Assembly: GCA_016872555.1 (NCBI GenBank)
Contig: VGZO01000035.1
Span: 1-44,970, forward strand
Reading direction: 5' to 3'
From: Planctomycetota bacterium
Lineage (GTDB): Bacteria; Planctomycetota; Planctomycetia; Pirellulales; UBA1268
Length of the DNA: 44,970 nt
This document shows positions 1 through 7,067 of this stretch, in pieces. The notes under the pieces are model-generated. The model did not search any database. It saw only the letters and a list, made by a program, of their open reading frames with translations, and was not told the origin of the DNA. The position numbers were made by a program, and so were the translations under genes. The stretch's first letter is position 1, and every line of letters begins with the position of its first letter.

Positions 1-168
1 CCGGGACGTCGACCTCGGTTAGTCGACGCCGGGACGTCGACCTCGGTTAGTCGACGCCGGGACGTCGACCTCGGTTAGTCGACGCCGGGACGTCGACCTC
101 GGTTAGTCGACGCCGGGACGTCGACCTCGGTTAGTCGACGCCGGGACGTCGACCTGAATTAGTCGACG
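1..168. repeat. Six 28-bp direct tandem repeats, each with an internal hairpin
   Basis: Six head-to-tail 28-bp units lie at 1-28, 29-56, 57-84, 85-112, 113-140 and 141-168. The first five are identical as read; the sixth differs in a few bases (gaatt in place of cggtt). Each unit contains CGTCGAC, an 8-base loop, then GTCGACG, so it can form a 7-bp stem. On the minus strand the loop carries a TAA; in the sixth unit this TAA is the stop codon of the HD-domain gene. The array reaches the window edge, so its full length is unknown. It has no spacers, so it is not a CRISPR array. It may be a tandem terminator array, a slippage expansion of the gene end, or a contig-end assembly artefact. Confidence 0.9.
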
Positions 169-872
169 CTCTCGGCGTCGAGCGCTCGGACCGCAGCGAT
201 CGCCTCGTCGAGCGACGGGCTCGCGCCGCCGCGCACGCGACCGCGCCGGTCGGCCTCGGCGAGCAGCTCGAGGTCGGCGAAATCGGGATGGCCCTCGAGG
301 CGGAGCCGGGCCCGGTGGCCGAGCGTGCCGGCGGCGCGGGACCGCGCCGCGGGAAGAGATTCGACGAACCAGCGCGTGCGCTCGGTGACCAGGCCGGCGA
401 GCGCCGCGAGGGCCGCGGCCACGGCATCGCCCCGGTCGATCGCCCGGCCGACGTCGAAAACCAGCGCCGCGGTGAGCAGCTCCTCGTCGTAGGGACGCTC
501 GACGCGAACCAGTTCGAACACCTGCAGCGTGTGCTCGAGCGCGTCGCCCTCGGGATGCTTGACCGGATCCTGCTTGACCGACGCGAGCATCCGCACCAGC
601 GCCGCGATGTCGTCGAATCGATCGCCGGCGAGGGCCGGCGGGTCGCTGGCCGCTTTTTTCAGCTCGGCCCCGGCGGCACGGCGGATCTCGCCATGGTCGG
701 GAAGCCGCTCCTCCGGCACCCAGGCCCGGGCCACGCGGCGCGCGGCCCGGAGCCGGGCGCGGTGGGAGTCGCCGGCGCTGCCGAGGATCCGGCCCGCCTC
801 GGCGGCGATCCGCCGCCGCAGCTTGTCGGGCGCGGCGCCGTCGGGCGGCCCGGGATCGGGGGGCGTCGTCAT
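159..872 (-). CDS. Degenerate HD-domain protein
   Basis: The protein is 237 aa. Residues about 100-200 resemble the HD domain that follows tRNA nucleotidyltransferases and related phosphohydrolases: HPEGDALEHT (His106, His114), then a hydrophobic helix and LVFDVG where the family has LLHDVG. The first residue of the HD doublet is Phe139 and the second is Asp140, so metal-dependent phosphohydrolase activity is doubtful. The start was chosen at 872 because its ATG overlaps the TGA of the upstream S46 peptidase gene (ATGA), which implies translational coupling. The stop codon lies inside the last copy of a tandem repeat. No signal peptide or membrane segment is seen. The function is unknown; an inactive or altered HD protein is the best description. 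Confidence 0.7.
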   Translation of the reverse strand: MTTPPDPGPPDGAAPDKLRRRIAAEAGRILGSAGDSHRARLRAARRVARAWVPEERLPDHGEIRRAAGAELKKAASDPPALAGDRFDDIAALVRMLASVKQDPVKHPEGDALEHTLQVFELVRVERPYDEELLTAALVFDVGRAIDRGDAVAAALAALAGLVTERTRWFVESLPAARSRAAGTLGHRARLRLEGHPDFADLELLAEADRRGRVRGGASPSLDEAIAAVRALDAESVD

Positions 873-3631
873 TCCTTGCCCGCCTCCGGCACCGCCCGCC
901 AGCGGATCCCGCGCAGCTTCGCCGCGGTGGCGTAGGTGGCGAAGCCGAGCGGCTTCGAGGGGATCACCTCGGGCCGCACCGAGATCGTCCGCCCCTCGAG
1001 ATCCTGGGAGACGACCTGCTCGTCGTCGATGAAGCACTCGATGCGCTGCGGCGTGACCCGGACGCGGATCGCGTACCAGCGGCCATTCTTGAACTCGCGG
1101 AACAACGTGGTGTCGTTGTGGGCGGCATCGCGGCCGTCGATGTTTGACAGCCCGACGACTCCGCCGCCCCAGCCGCCGACGATGAAGCTGCAGGGGTCGT
1201 CGCCGACCGGGAAGGTGACGCCGCAGAAGAAATCACTGCCGTCGACGCGCTGCGCCTCGCAGGCCAGCTCGTAGTGCTGCGTGGGAAACTCCTTGGTCCA
1301 GGTGATCCCGCTCATGTCGGCGCCGATCCCGATGCGGATCGCGCCGTCCTCGACGCGCACGTCTCCCTCGCCCCCGAACGCCGTGCTCCGCCAGCCGCCG
1401 AGCGCCTCGCCGTCGAACAACGGCTTCCAGCCGGCTGCCGCCGCGGCGGCCGGGGTCGCCGATCCGTCACCGCGCAACTCCCGCACCAACGCCGCGGCGC
1501 CGTAGACCTTCTCCAGGGCGGCTAGGATCCCGGCGGCGTCGACGCTGACCGCCCGCGCCAGGGCGTCGTCGTAGGCGACGTCGAGGACGAGCGAGTGGAT
1601 GTTGCCGTCGAAGATCAGACCGACCAGCTCGCCGCGGGCGTTGACGACGGGGCTGCCGGAGTTGCCGCCGATGATGTCGGCTGTGCAGACGAAGTTGAAC
1701 GGCGTCTGCAGGAACGCGCCGTCCTTCTCGAGGTCGGCGCGCTTCTCGCGCCACCGCGCCGGCAGGTCGAAGGGGGGCGTCTCGCGCTTCTCGTCGGCGC
1801 GGTCGAAGAGGCCGGCGTAGGTGGTGTGGGCGGGGACGGTGCGGCCGTCCTGGCGGTAGCCCTTGACCGTGCCATACGCCAGGCGGAGCGTGAACGTGGC
1901 GTCCGGGTACAGGGCGTCACCCTCGCTGGCAAACCGCGCCCGGGTGATGTCGCCGTGGGCCTGCCGCTTCACCTCACCCGCCTTCTCGACGACCGCCCGC
2001 AGGCGGCGCGACTCGGCATCGACCAGGGCCGCGAGCACGACCATCGGATCGCCGCTCTTCTCGACGGCGGCCCGGCCCCCCTTCAGCCCCGCGTCGTAGA
2101 GTTCGCGGCGCGTGTCGCGGGCCGGCTCGGCGCCCGCGGCGGTCGGCCGGGTTCCGAGGAACGAGCCGCGCACCAGTTCGGTCGCGCGCTGCCGCGGCGA
2201 CTTCCCGGACAGCACCTTCTCCACCAGCTCGTCGGCCCCGCCGAGCGTCGCCGCGAGGAACGACAGCGAGTCGGTGAGCTTGGCGATCTCGAGGTCGTCG
2301 TGGATCGGCTCCTTCGAGAACAGCTGCATCTCGAGCGACTCGCGGTTGGAGTCGCGGAACTCGCGGAGCCGCTCGCCGCTCGGCTTCGCCTGCTCCTCGG
2401 CGGCGCGGAGGATCGTGCGGGCGTTGGCGAAGAACTTGCTGTTGAACGCCAGGCCCCCCTCGAGCAGCGCGTGGCGGCGTGCCACCGCGTCGAGATCCTT
2501 CTCGACCTCGACGATCCGGTCGTAGGGGTTGCCGGTGCGGGCGGCAGGCAGCTTCGCCACGCTCGCCCGGTCGCGGGCCTCCCCGCCGCGGCGCGCGGCC
2601 ATGATCCGCGGATCGAGGAGCCCGGCGTAGACACCGGACCGGGCCTTCCGTGAGTTCTGCACGCCGAACAGATCCTCGGCGACCTGCCGGGCCTGCTCCG
2701 GACCCTGCCCGGCGTAGGCGGTGTAGAGGACCTCGAGGCGATTGAGGTTGGCGAGCGACCAGGGCATCTGCCGGTCGCGCATCGCCTCCAGCTCCCGGAT
2801 CGTGTTGGCCCGATCGGTGTGGCCGGGATGACCCGAGACGAACACCACCTCCCCTTCGGTCACCGGCGCCGAGGCCCAGACGAGGTGGTGGGGCACCTTC
2901 GCCGGCGCGCCGTTTTCGTAGGCGCGGAACAGGCACATGTCGAGGTTGTAGCGCGGGTACTCGAAATTGTCGGCATCGCCGCCGAAGAAGGCGATCTGCC
3001 GCTCCGGGGCGAACACGAGCCGGACGTCGGTGTATTTCTTGGCGCGGTAGAGATGGTAAGCGCCTCCCTGGTAGAGCGTGACGACGTCGCTCCGCAGCCC
3101 CGTGGCGGCCAACGACTTCTGCTCGATCTCGGCCATTGCCTTCCGCCGCGCGGCGAACGCCCCTTCGGCATCCATTCCCGGCGCGACCGCCGCCTCGACG
3201 GCCGGCGTGACGTCTTCAATCGACACCAGCACGTTGAGCTCGAGGTCGAGGCATTTGAGCTCGTCCTCGCGCCGCGCGGCGATGAACCCGTCGCGGTAGT
3301 AGTCGTGGCGCTCGTCGCCGAGCTTCTGCAGGCTGTCGGCACCGACGTGGTGGTTGGTGAGCACGAGCCCGTCGGCCGAGACGAACGACCCCGATCCACC
3401 GGAGTTGAACCGGACCGATGCCTGCTGCAGGTGCGTCAGCCATTCCGGCGACAGCTCGATGCCGTGGTCGCGCTTCAGTCGCTCCCGCGGGGGGTGGCTG
3501 TAGAGCCACATCCCCTCGTCGGCCGGCGCGACCGAGCCGGCCACGACGGCGAGTGCGACCGCGACCACGCAGGGTGCGGACCGAAGCAGGAGGGCGACAA
3601 GCCGGGACTGGGAACAACGCGGCGCAGGCAT
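869..3631 (-). CDS. Secreted S46-family peptidase fused to a DUF1080 domain
   Basis: The protein is 920 aa with an N-terminal signal peptide (hydrophobic stretch about 11-35, likely cleavage near SVAPA-DEG). Residues about 38-700 match peptidase family S46 (dipeptidyl-peptidase 7/11 type): TNHH at 92-95 supplies the catalytic His, GGDADN around 217-222 the Asp, and GGNSGSPV the Ser (Ser658). These enzymes release dipeptides from the N terminus of oligopeptides in the periplasm. Residues about 725-915 form a second domain like DUF1080 (3-keto-disaccharide hydrolase/LamG-like jelly roll), starting at GWKPLFDGEALGGW. S46 proteins are usually about 700-720 aa, so the DUF1080 tail is an extra module, perhaps for carbohydrate binding or hydrolysis. 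The start is preceded by GGAGG about 10 bases upstream. It is divergent from comM. Confidence 0.88.
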   Translation of the reverse strand: MPAPRCSQSRLVALLLRSAPCVVAVALAVVAGSVAPADEGMWLYSHPPRERLKRDHGIELSPEWLTHLQQASVRFNSGGSGSFVSADGLVLTNHHVGADSLQKLGDERHDYYRDGFIAARREDELKCLDLELNVLVSIEDVTPAVEAAVAPGMDAEGAFAARRKAMAEIEQKSLAATGLRSDVVTLYQGGAYHLYRAKKYTDVRLVFAPERQIAFFGGDADNFEYPRYNLDMCLFRAYENGAPAKVPHHLVWASAPVTEGEVVFVSGHPGHTDRANTIRELEAMRDRQMPWSLANLNRLEVLYTAYAGQGPEQARQVAEDLFGVQNSRKARSGVYAGLLDPRIMAARRGGEARDRASVAKLPAARTGNPYDRIVEVEKDLDAVARRHALLEGGLAFNSKFFANARTILRAAEEQAKPSGERLREFRDSNRESLEMQLFSKEPIHDDLEIAKLTDSLSFLAATLGGADELVEKVLSGKSPRQRATELVRGSFLGTRPTAAGAEPARDTRRELYDAGLKGGRAAVEKSGDPMVVLAALVDAESRRLRAVVEKAGEVKRQAHGDITRARFASEGDALYPDATFTLRLAYGTVKGYRQDGRTVPAHTTYAGLFDRADEKRETPPFDLPARWREKRADLEKDGAFLQTPFNFVCTADIIGGNSGSPVVNARGELVGLIFDGNIHSLVLDVAYDDALARAVSVDAAGILAALEKVYGAAALVRELRGDGSATPAAAAAAGWKPLFDGEALGGWRSTAFGGEGDVRVEDGAIRIGIGADMSGITWTKEFPTQHYELACEAQRVDGSDFFCGVTFPVGDDPCSFIVGGWGGGVVGLSNIDGRDAAHNDTTLFREFKNGRWYAIRVRVTPQRIECFIDDEQVVSQDLEGRTISVRPEVIPSKPLGFATYATAAKLRGIRWRAVPEAGKE

Positions 3632-3724
3632 CGGCGGACAACCTCCGGGACGTGGACCGCGAACGCCACCGTCCGCGATCCAGAAAGCCTATCCGATCGC
3701 GGCACCCGGGCCGATCCCAAGCGG

Positions 3725-3752
3725 TTGACAGAAGAATGTACTTCTGTACACT
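3725..3752 (+). promoter_or_regulatory. Candidate promoter of comM
   Basis: TTGACA at 3725-3730 and TACACT at 3747-3752 are separated by 16 bases and lie about 30 bases before the comM start codon. The -35 matches the bacterial housekeeping consensus exactly; the -10 matches 4 of 6. Confidence 0.6.
3737..3750. promoter_or_regulatory. TGTAC-N4-GTACA inverted repeat over the comM promoter
   Basis: A perfect 5-bp inverted repeat (TGTAC, spacer TTCT, GTACA) lies between the -35 and -10 and overlaps the -10 of the comM promoter, which is where a repressor would sit. The core GTAC-N4-GTAC resembles the cyanobacterial LexA box (RGTACNNNDGTWCB) but mismatches both outer bases. That similarity is only suggestive in a planctomycete. 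Confidence 0.4.
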
Positions 3753-3781
3753 TTGCGGCCGGGGCAGCCGAGGACAACGCC

Positions 3782-5320
3782 ATGCTCGCGAGATTGCACA
3801 CGTTTTCCCTGCTCGGCATCGACGCCGTGCCGGTCGATGTCGAAGTCGACGTTTCGACCGGCGCCCTGCCGGCGACGGTGCTCGTCGGGCTCCCCGACGC
3901 GGCGATCCGCGAGAGCACCCACCGCGTCGCCCGGGCGATGGTCAACTGCGGCTTCCACCGGCCGACCGATCGGATCGTCGTGAATCTGGCCCCGGCTGAG
4001 CTGCCGAAGCAGGCGGCGACGTTCGATCTGCCGATCACGTTGGGGATCCTCGCCGGCAGCGGGCAATTCTCGGCGGAGCGTTTCCGCGACTACGCGGTCG
4101 TCGGCGAGCTGTCGCTCGAAGGCCTCACGCGACCGGCGCGCGGGGCCCTCTCGATGGCGATCTCGACCGCCCGCCAGCGCAATCTCCGCGGCGTCGTCGT
4201 GCCGGCCGCCAGCGCCACCGAGGCGGCCGTTGTCGAAGATGTGGAGGTGATCCCGGTATCGACGCTCACCGAGGCGGTCCGCTTCTTCGCCGGGGACCTC
4301 GACATCCCGCGGACGCCCTCGCGGGTCGACGAGTACTTCGACCGGTTCGCCACCTACGACATCGATTTTTCCGACGTCCGCGGGCAGGAGGCGGCGAAGC
4401 GGGCGATCTGCGTGGCCGCGGCGGGGGGGCACAACATCGCCATGCTCGGCCCACCGGGGGGCGGGAAGACGATGCTCGCCAAGCGCGTGCCCACGATCCT
4501 GCCGCCGCTGTCGGCCGCCGAGTCGATCGAGACGAGCCGGATCTACAGCGCCCTGGGTTTGCTCGCCCCTGGGCAGCCGTTGATCGTCACGCGCCCGTTC
4601 CGCGCGCCGCACCACACGATCTCCGAGGCGGGATTGGTGGGCGGCCGGTCGGTGCCGATGCCGGGCGAGATCAGTCTCGCCCACAACGGCGTCCTGTTCC
4701 TCGACGAGTTGCCCGAGTTCAACCGGCGGACGCTCGAGGTTCTCCGGCAGCCGCTCGAAGAGGCGTCGGTGACGATCAGCCGGGCCCGGTCGACGACCCG
4801 GTTCCCGGCCGATTTCATGCTCGTGGCCGCGTTCAACCCCTGCCCCTGCGGCTACCGCGGCGATCCGCGCCGCCAGTGCCAGTGCACGACGCCCCAGGTC
4901 GAAAAATACATGGGGCGGATCTCCGGCCCGCTGCTCGACCGGATCGACATCCACATGGAGGTGCCGGCAGTGCCGTTTCGCGAGCTGTCGAGCAGCCGTG
5001 CCGGCACGTCGAGCGGCCAGATGCGTGAGACGGTGCTCGCGGCGCGCGCCCGGCAGGCGGAGCGCTTCGCCGGCCTGCCCACGCGGTCCAACGCCCGGAT
5101 GACGGCCCGCCAGATCCGCGAGCTGTGTCCGCTCGACGGCGCTGCCGTCGAACTGCTCCGCGGGGCGGTCACCGACCTCGGCCTGTCGGCGCGGGCCCAC
5201 GACAAGATCCTGCGCGTGGCGCGCACGATCGCCGACCTCGACGGCGCCGAACGGATCTCGTGTGCGCACGTCAGCGAAGCGATCAATTACCGGATCCTCG
5301 ACCGGCGGCTGTGGACCTGA
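3782..5320 (+). CDS. comM: ComM/YifB-type Mg-chelatase-like AAA+ ATPase
   Basis: The protein is 512 aa, the usual family length. The N-terminal part (1-180) is the ChlI-like/Lon-fold domain with the family phrase TVLVGLPDAAIRES. The AAA+ domain follows: Walker A GPPGGGKT with Lys229, Walker B VLFLDE with Asp308, and then the Cys-rich NPCPCGYRGDPRRQCQC motif typical of YifB/ComM. The C terminus carries the Mg-chelatase C domain (ARQAERF to AINYRILDR). In other bacteria ComM is a hexameric helicase that promotes branch migration during natural transformation and recombination. The start at 3782 fits both the conserved N terminus and the promoter about 30 bases upstream. The gene stands alone, divergent from the S46 peptidase. 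DNA uptake by this organism is inferred, not shown. Confidence 0.93.
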   Translation: MLARLHTFSLLGIDAVPVDVEVDVSTGALPATVLVGLPDAAIRESTHRVARAMVNCGFHRPTDRIVVNLAPAELPKQAATFDLPITLGILAGSGQFSAERFRDYAVVGELSLEGLTRPARGALSMAISTARQRNLRGVVVPAASATEAAVVEDVEVIPVSTLTEAVRFFAGDLDIPRTPSRVDEYFDRFATYDIDFSDVRGQEAAKRAICVAAAGGHNIAMLGPPGGGKTMLAKRVPTILPPLSAAESIETSRIYSALGLLAPGQPLIVTRPFRAPHHTISEAGLVGGRSVPMPGEISLAHNGVLFLDELPEFNRRTLEVLRQPLEEASVTISRARSTTRFPADFMLVAAFNPCPCGYRGDPRRQCQCTTPQVEKYMGRISGPLLDRIDIHMEVPAVPFRELSSSRAGTSSGQMRETVLAARARQAERFAGLPTRSNARMTARQIRELCPLDGAAVELLRGAVTDLGLSARAHDKILRVARTIADLDGAERISCAHVSEAINYRILDRRLWT

Positions 5321-5566
5321 GCCATCGGGCCAGTCCGCCCCACGGAGCCGGTGGCCCCGTGCAACCCGGGCTCACACGGCGGCAAGCCCAAATGGCCGGA
5401 AGACGGTTCTGAAGCGGCACGGGTGCGGCGGGCTGACCTACCGGGAGGCCCCGTACGAGCCGCACGAGGCGGAAGCTGCCCGCCGCGACCCGCCACTCCC
5501 CGCAGGACGACCTGGGCCTTCAAGCGCTCTTCCCGCCGGTGGGCGTGGTGTGGCACGATCCGCGAC

Positions 5567-6358
5567 ATGCTTCTTCCCGCTCGGTTTGACGATCGTTCCC
5601 CTGCGCACGGCCACGACGACCGCCGCGGCGCGGGCACGACCGTCCGGTCGCTGTCGCGATGGGCCGCCGGTCTGTTCGCGCTCGGCCTGGTGCTGCTGCC
5701 GCTCGATCTCCCGGTCGCGCGGCTCGTGCGTGCCGGCATCCTTCCGGGCGAGGTGAACCGACTGCTCGGGATCAGCGAGGCGTTCGCCCACGGTTGGGGC
5801 GTGGCGGCGATCCTCCTGGTGGCATTCGCGCTCGATCCCCGGCTCTGGCATGCCGGCGCCGAATCGCGAGGCGAGCGCTGGAGGCCATCGCTGGCCGGCA
5901 TCCGACTGGTGGCGATGGCGGTCGTCGGCAGCCTGTTTGTCAACGTCATCAAGCTCGCGGCGCGGCGCGTGCGGCCGCGCGTGGCCGATCTCGACGCGGC
6001 AAGCGGCGTGTTGGCGACGTTCGACGCCGCGCTGCTGGCAGTGCCCGATCCCGGGTCGGCGGACCTCCTCAGCTTCCCGTCGGGCCACGCGGCTGCGGCG
6101 GCCGGGCTGGCGGCGGCGCTGTCGTGTCGGTATCCCCGGGGGACGGCGCTGTTCGTGCTGTTCGCGACGCTCGCGGCCCTGCAGCGAGTCGGTTCTGCCG
6201 CTCATTATCCGAGCGACATCTGCTGTGGAGCCGCGCTGGGCTGCCTCGGTGCGGCCGTGTCGCTTCGTGTGAGCGGGGCTGTCGGCCGGGAAGCGCGACT
6301 GACGCGCGGCGAGCCGGCCGGAGCCGGATGCAAGCGGCGGCCTGATATACTCAGGTGA
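5567..6358 (+). CDS. PAP2-family membrane phosphatase
   Basis: The protein is 263 aa with several hydrophobic segments (about 28-48, 66-86, 105-125 and in the C-terminal third). The three phosphatase motifs of the PAP2 / acid phosphatase superfamily are visible: K-x6-RP (KLAARRVRP), PSGH in SFPSGHAAA, and R-x5-H in LQRVGSAAHYPSD. The family removes phosphate from lipid phosphates such as phosphatidic acid, phosphatidylglycerol phosphate or undecaprenyl pyrophosphate. The substrate cannot be told from sequence. The first methionine that gives a sensible protein was chosen; the reading frame stays open upstream but without family similarity. The gene is monocistronic as far as can be seen. Confidence 0.85.
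   Translation: MLLPARFDDRSPAHGHDDRRGAGTTVRSLSRWAAGLFALGLVLLPLDLPVARLVRAGILPGEVNRLLGISEAFAHGWGVAAILLVAFALDPRLWHAGAESRGERWRPSLAGIRLVAMAVVGSLFVNVIKLAARRVRPRVADLDAASGVLATFDAALLAVPDPGSADLLSFPSGHAAAAAGLAAALSCRYPRGTALFVLFATLAALQRVGSAAHYPSDICCGAALGCLGAAVSLRVSGAVGREARLTRGEPAGAGCKRRPDILR
6346..6351 (+). promoter_or_regulatory. Candidate -10 element of the response regulator gene
   Basis: TATACT (5 of 6 to TATAAT) lies 55 bases before the start codon and overlaps the end of the PAP2 gene. No convincing -35 is seen. Confidence 0.4.
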
Positions 6359-6406
6359 TCGCCGCCCCGGCGTGCGGTGGTGCCTCCCCCCTTCCACGAC
6401 ACTCCC

Positions 6407-6907
6407 ATGCCCCTCCCCAAGCGTTCCGCGGCCAAAAAAGCCGTCCGCGGGAAGAAGATCTCCGAGGTGCAGGCCGATGGCGCGGGCCCGGCGGAGGCCT
6501 CTCCGGGTGAGGACACGGCACCGGTTTCAGCCCGGCAGAGCCGCCGGATCCTCCTCGTCGACGACGACGAGGAGATCGTGGAATCGATGCGCGCGGTCCT
6601 CGAGTCGAAGGGTTACCAGATCATCGTCGCCCGCGACGGTAACCAGGGGCTCCTGCTCGCCGAGCGCGAGACTCCCGACCTGATCGTGCTCGACATGATG
6701 ATGCCCAAGCGGAGCGGATTCCTCGTCCTCGAGCAGCTCCGCCGCAGCCGTCCGGTGCCCGTCAAGGTCGTGATGATCACCGCCAACGAGGGCAGCCGCC
6801 ACCGCGCCTACGCGGAAATGCTCGGCGTCGACGACTACATCCGCAAACCGTTCGCGATGGATCGACTGCTGGCGACGGTGCAGCGGCTGCTCGCCGACGG
6901 CGGCTGA
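6407..6907 (+). CDS. Single-domain response regulator with a basic N-terminal tail
   Basis: The protein is 166 aa. Residues 1-45 are Lys/Arg/Ala/Pro-rich and probably disordered. Residues about 46-165 form a CheY-like receiver: the acidic cluster DDDEE at 52-56, phosphoacceptor Asp96 in VLDMMMP, Thr125 in MITAN and Lys147 in RKPF. There is no output domain, so it probably acts by protein contact, as CheY or Spo0F do. No histidine kinase gene is adjacent, making it an orphan regulator. A GTG at 6377 in the same frame could add 10 residues; the ATG is preferred. Receiver identity is certain; the partner and target are not known. Confidence 0.88.
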   Translation: MPLPKRSAAKKAVRGKKISEVQADGAGPAEASPGEDTAPVSARQSRRILLVDDDEEIVESMRAVLESKGYQIIVARDGNQGLLLAERETPDLIVLDMMMPKRSGFLVLEQLRRSRPVPVKVVMITANEGSRHRAYAEMLGVDDYIRKPFAMDRLLATVQRLLADGG

Positions 6908-6994
6908 AGGCCGCGCGCCCCGAGAGGGCAGGCAAGCGCCGTCGTCGTGGCAAACCGGGGCGACCCGGCATGCGGTCGTCCGTTCCGGCTGCGA

Positions 6995-7023
6995 TTGACC
7001 CGCCCCGGGGTCGTTCATACATT
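6995..7023 (+). promoter_or_regulatory. Promoter of dnaG
   Basis: TTGACC at 6995-7000 and TACATT at 7018-7023 with an ideal 17-base spacer form one of the clearest promoters in the window. Transcription would begin near 7030, so an in-frame GTG at 7032 would leave almost no leader; this supports the later start at 7068. Confidence 0.65.
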
Positions 7024-7053
7024 CCGCCGGCGTGCATGAGGCGGTCGGTTTTC

Positions 7054-7060
7054 AGGGGAG
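7054..7060 (+). promoter_or_regulatory. Ribosome binding site fixing a TTG start for dnaG
   Basis: AGGGGAG lies 7 bases before TTG 7068, an ideal Shine-Dalgarno placement. It decides the start against the longer GTG-initiated reading at 7032. Confidence 0.55.
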
Positions 7061-7067
7061 CTGGTCA

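Noticed and set aside
1-168. CRISPR array
   Set aside because: The units are directly adjacent with no spacers, and no cas gene is present.
5321-5566. RNA gene or small ORF between comM and the PAP2 gene
   Set aside because: No tRNA cloverleaf, no convincing long stem and no plausible coding pattern could be seen; only short GC stems expected by chance.
7032-7067. GTG 7032 as the dnaG start
   Set aside because: It would leave almost no leader after the promoter at 6995-7023, while TTG 7068 has an ideal ribosome binding site.
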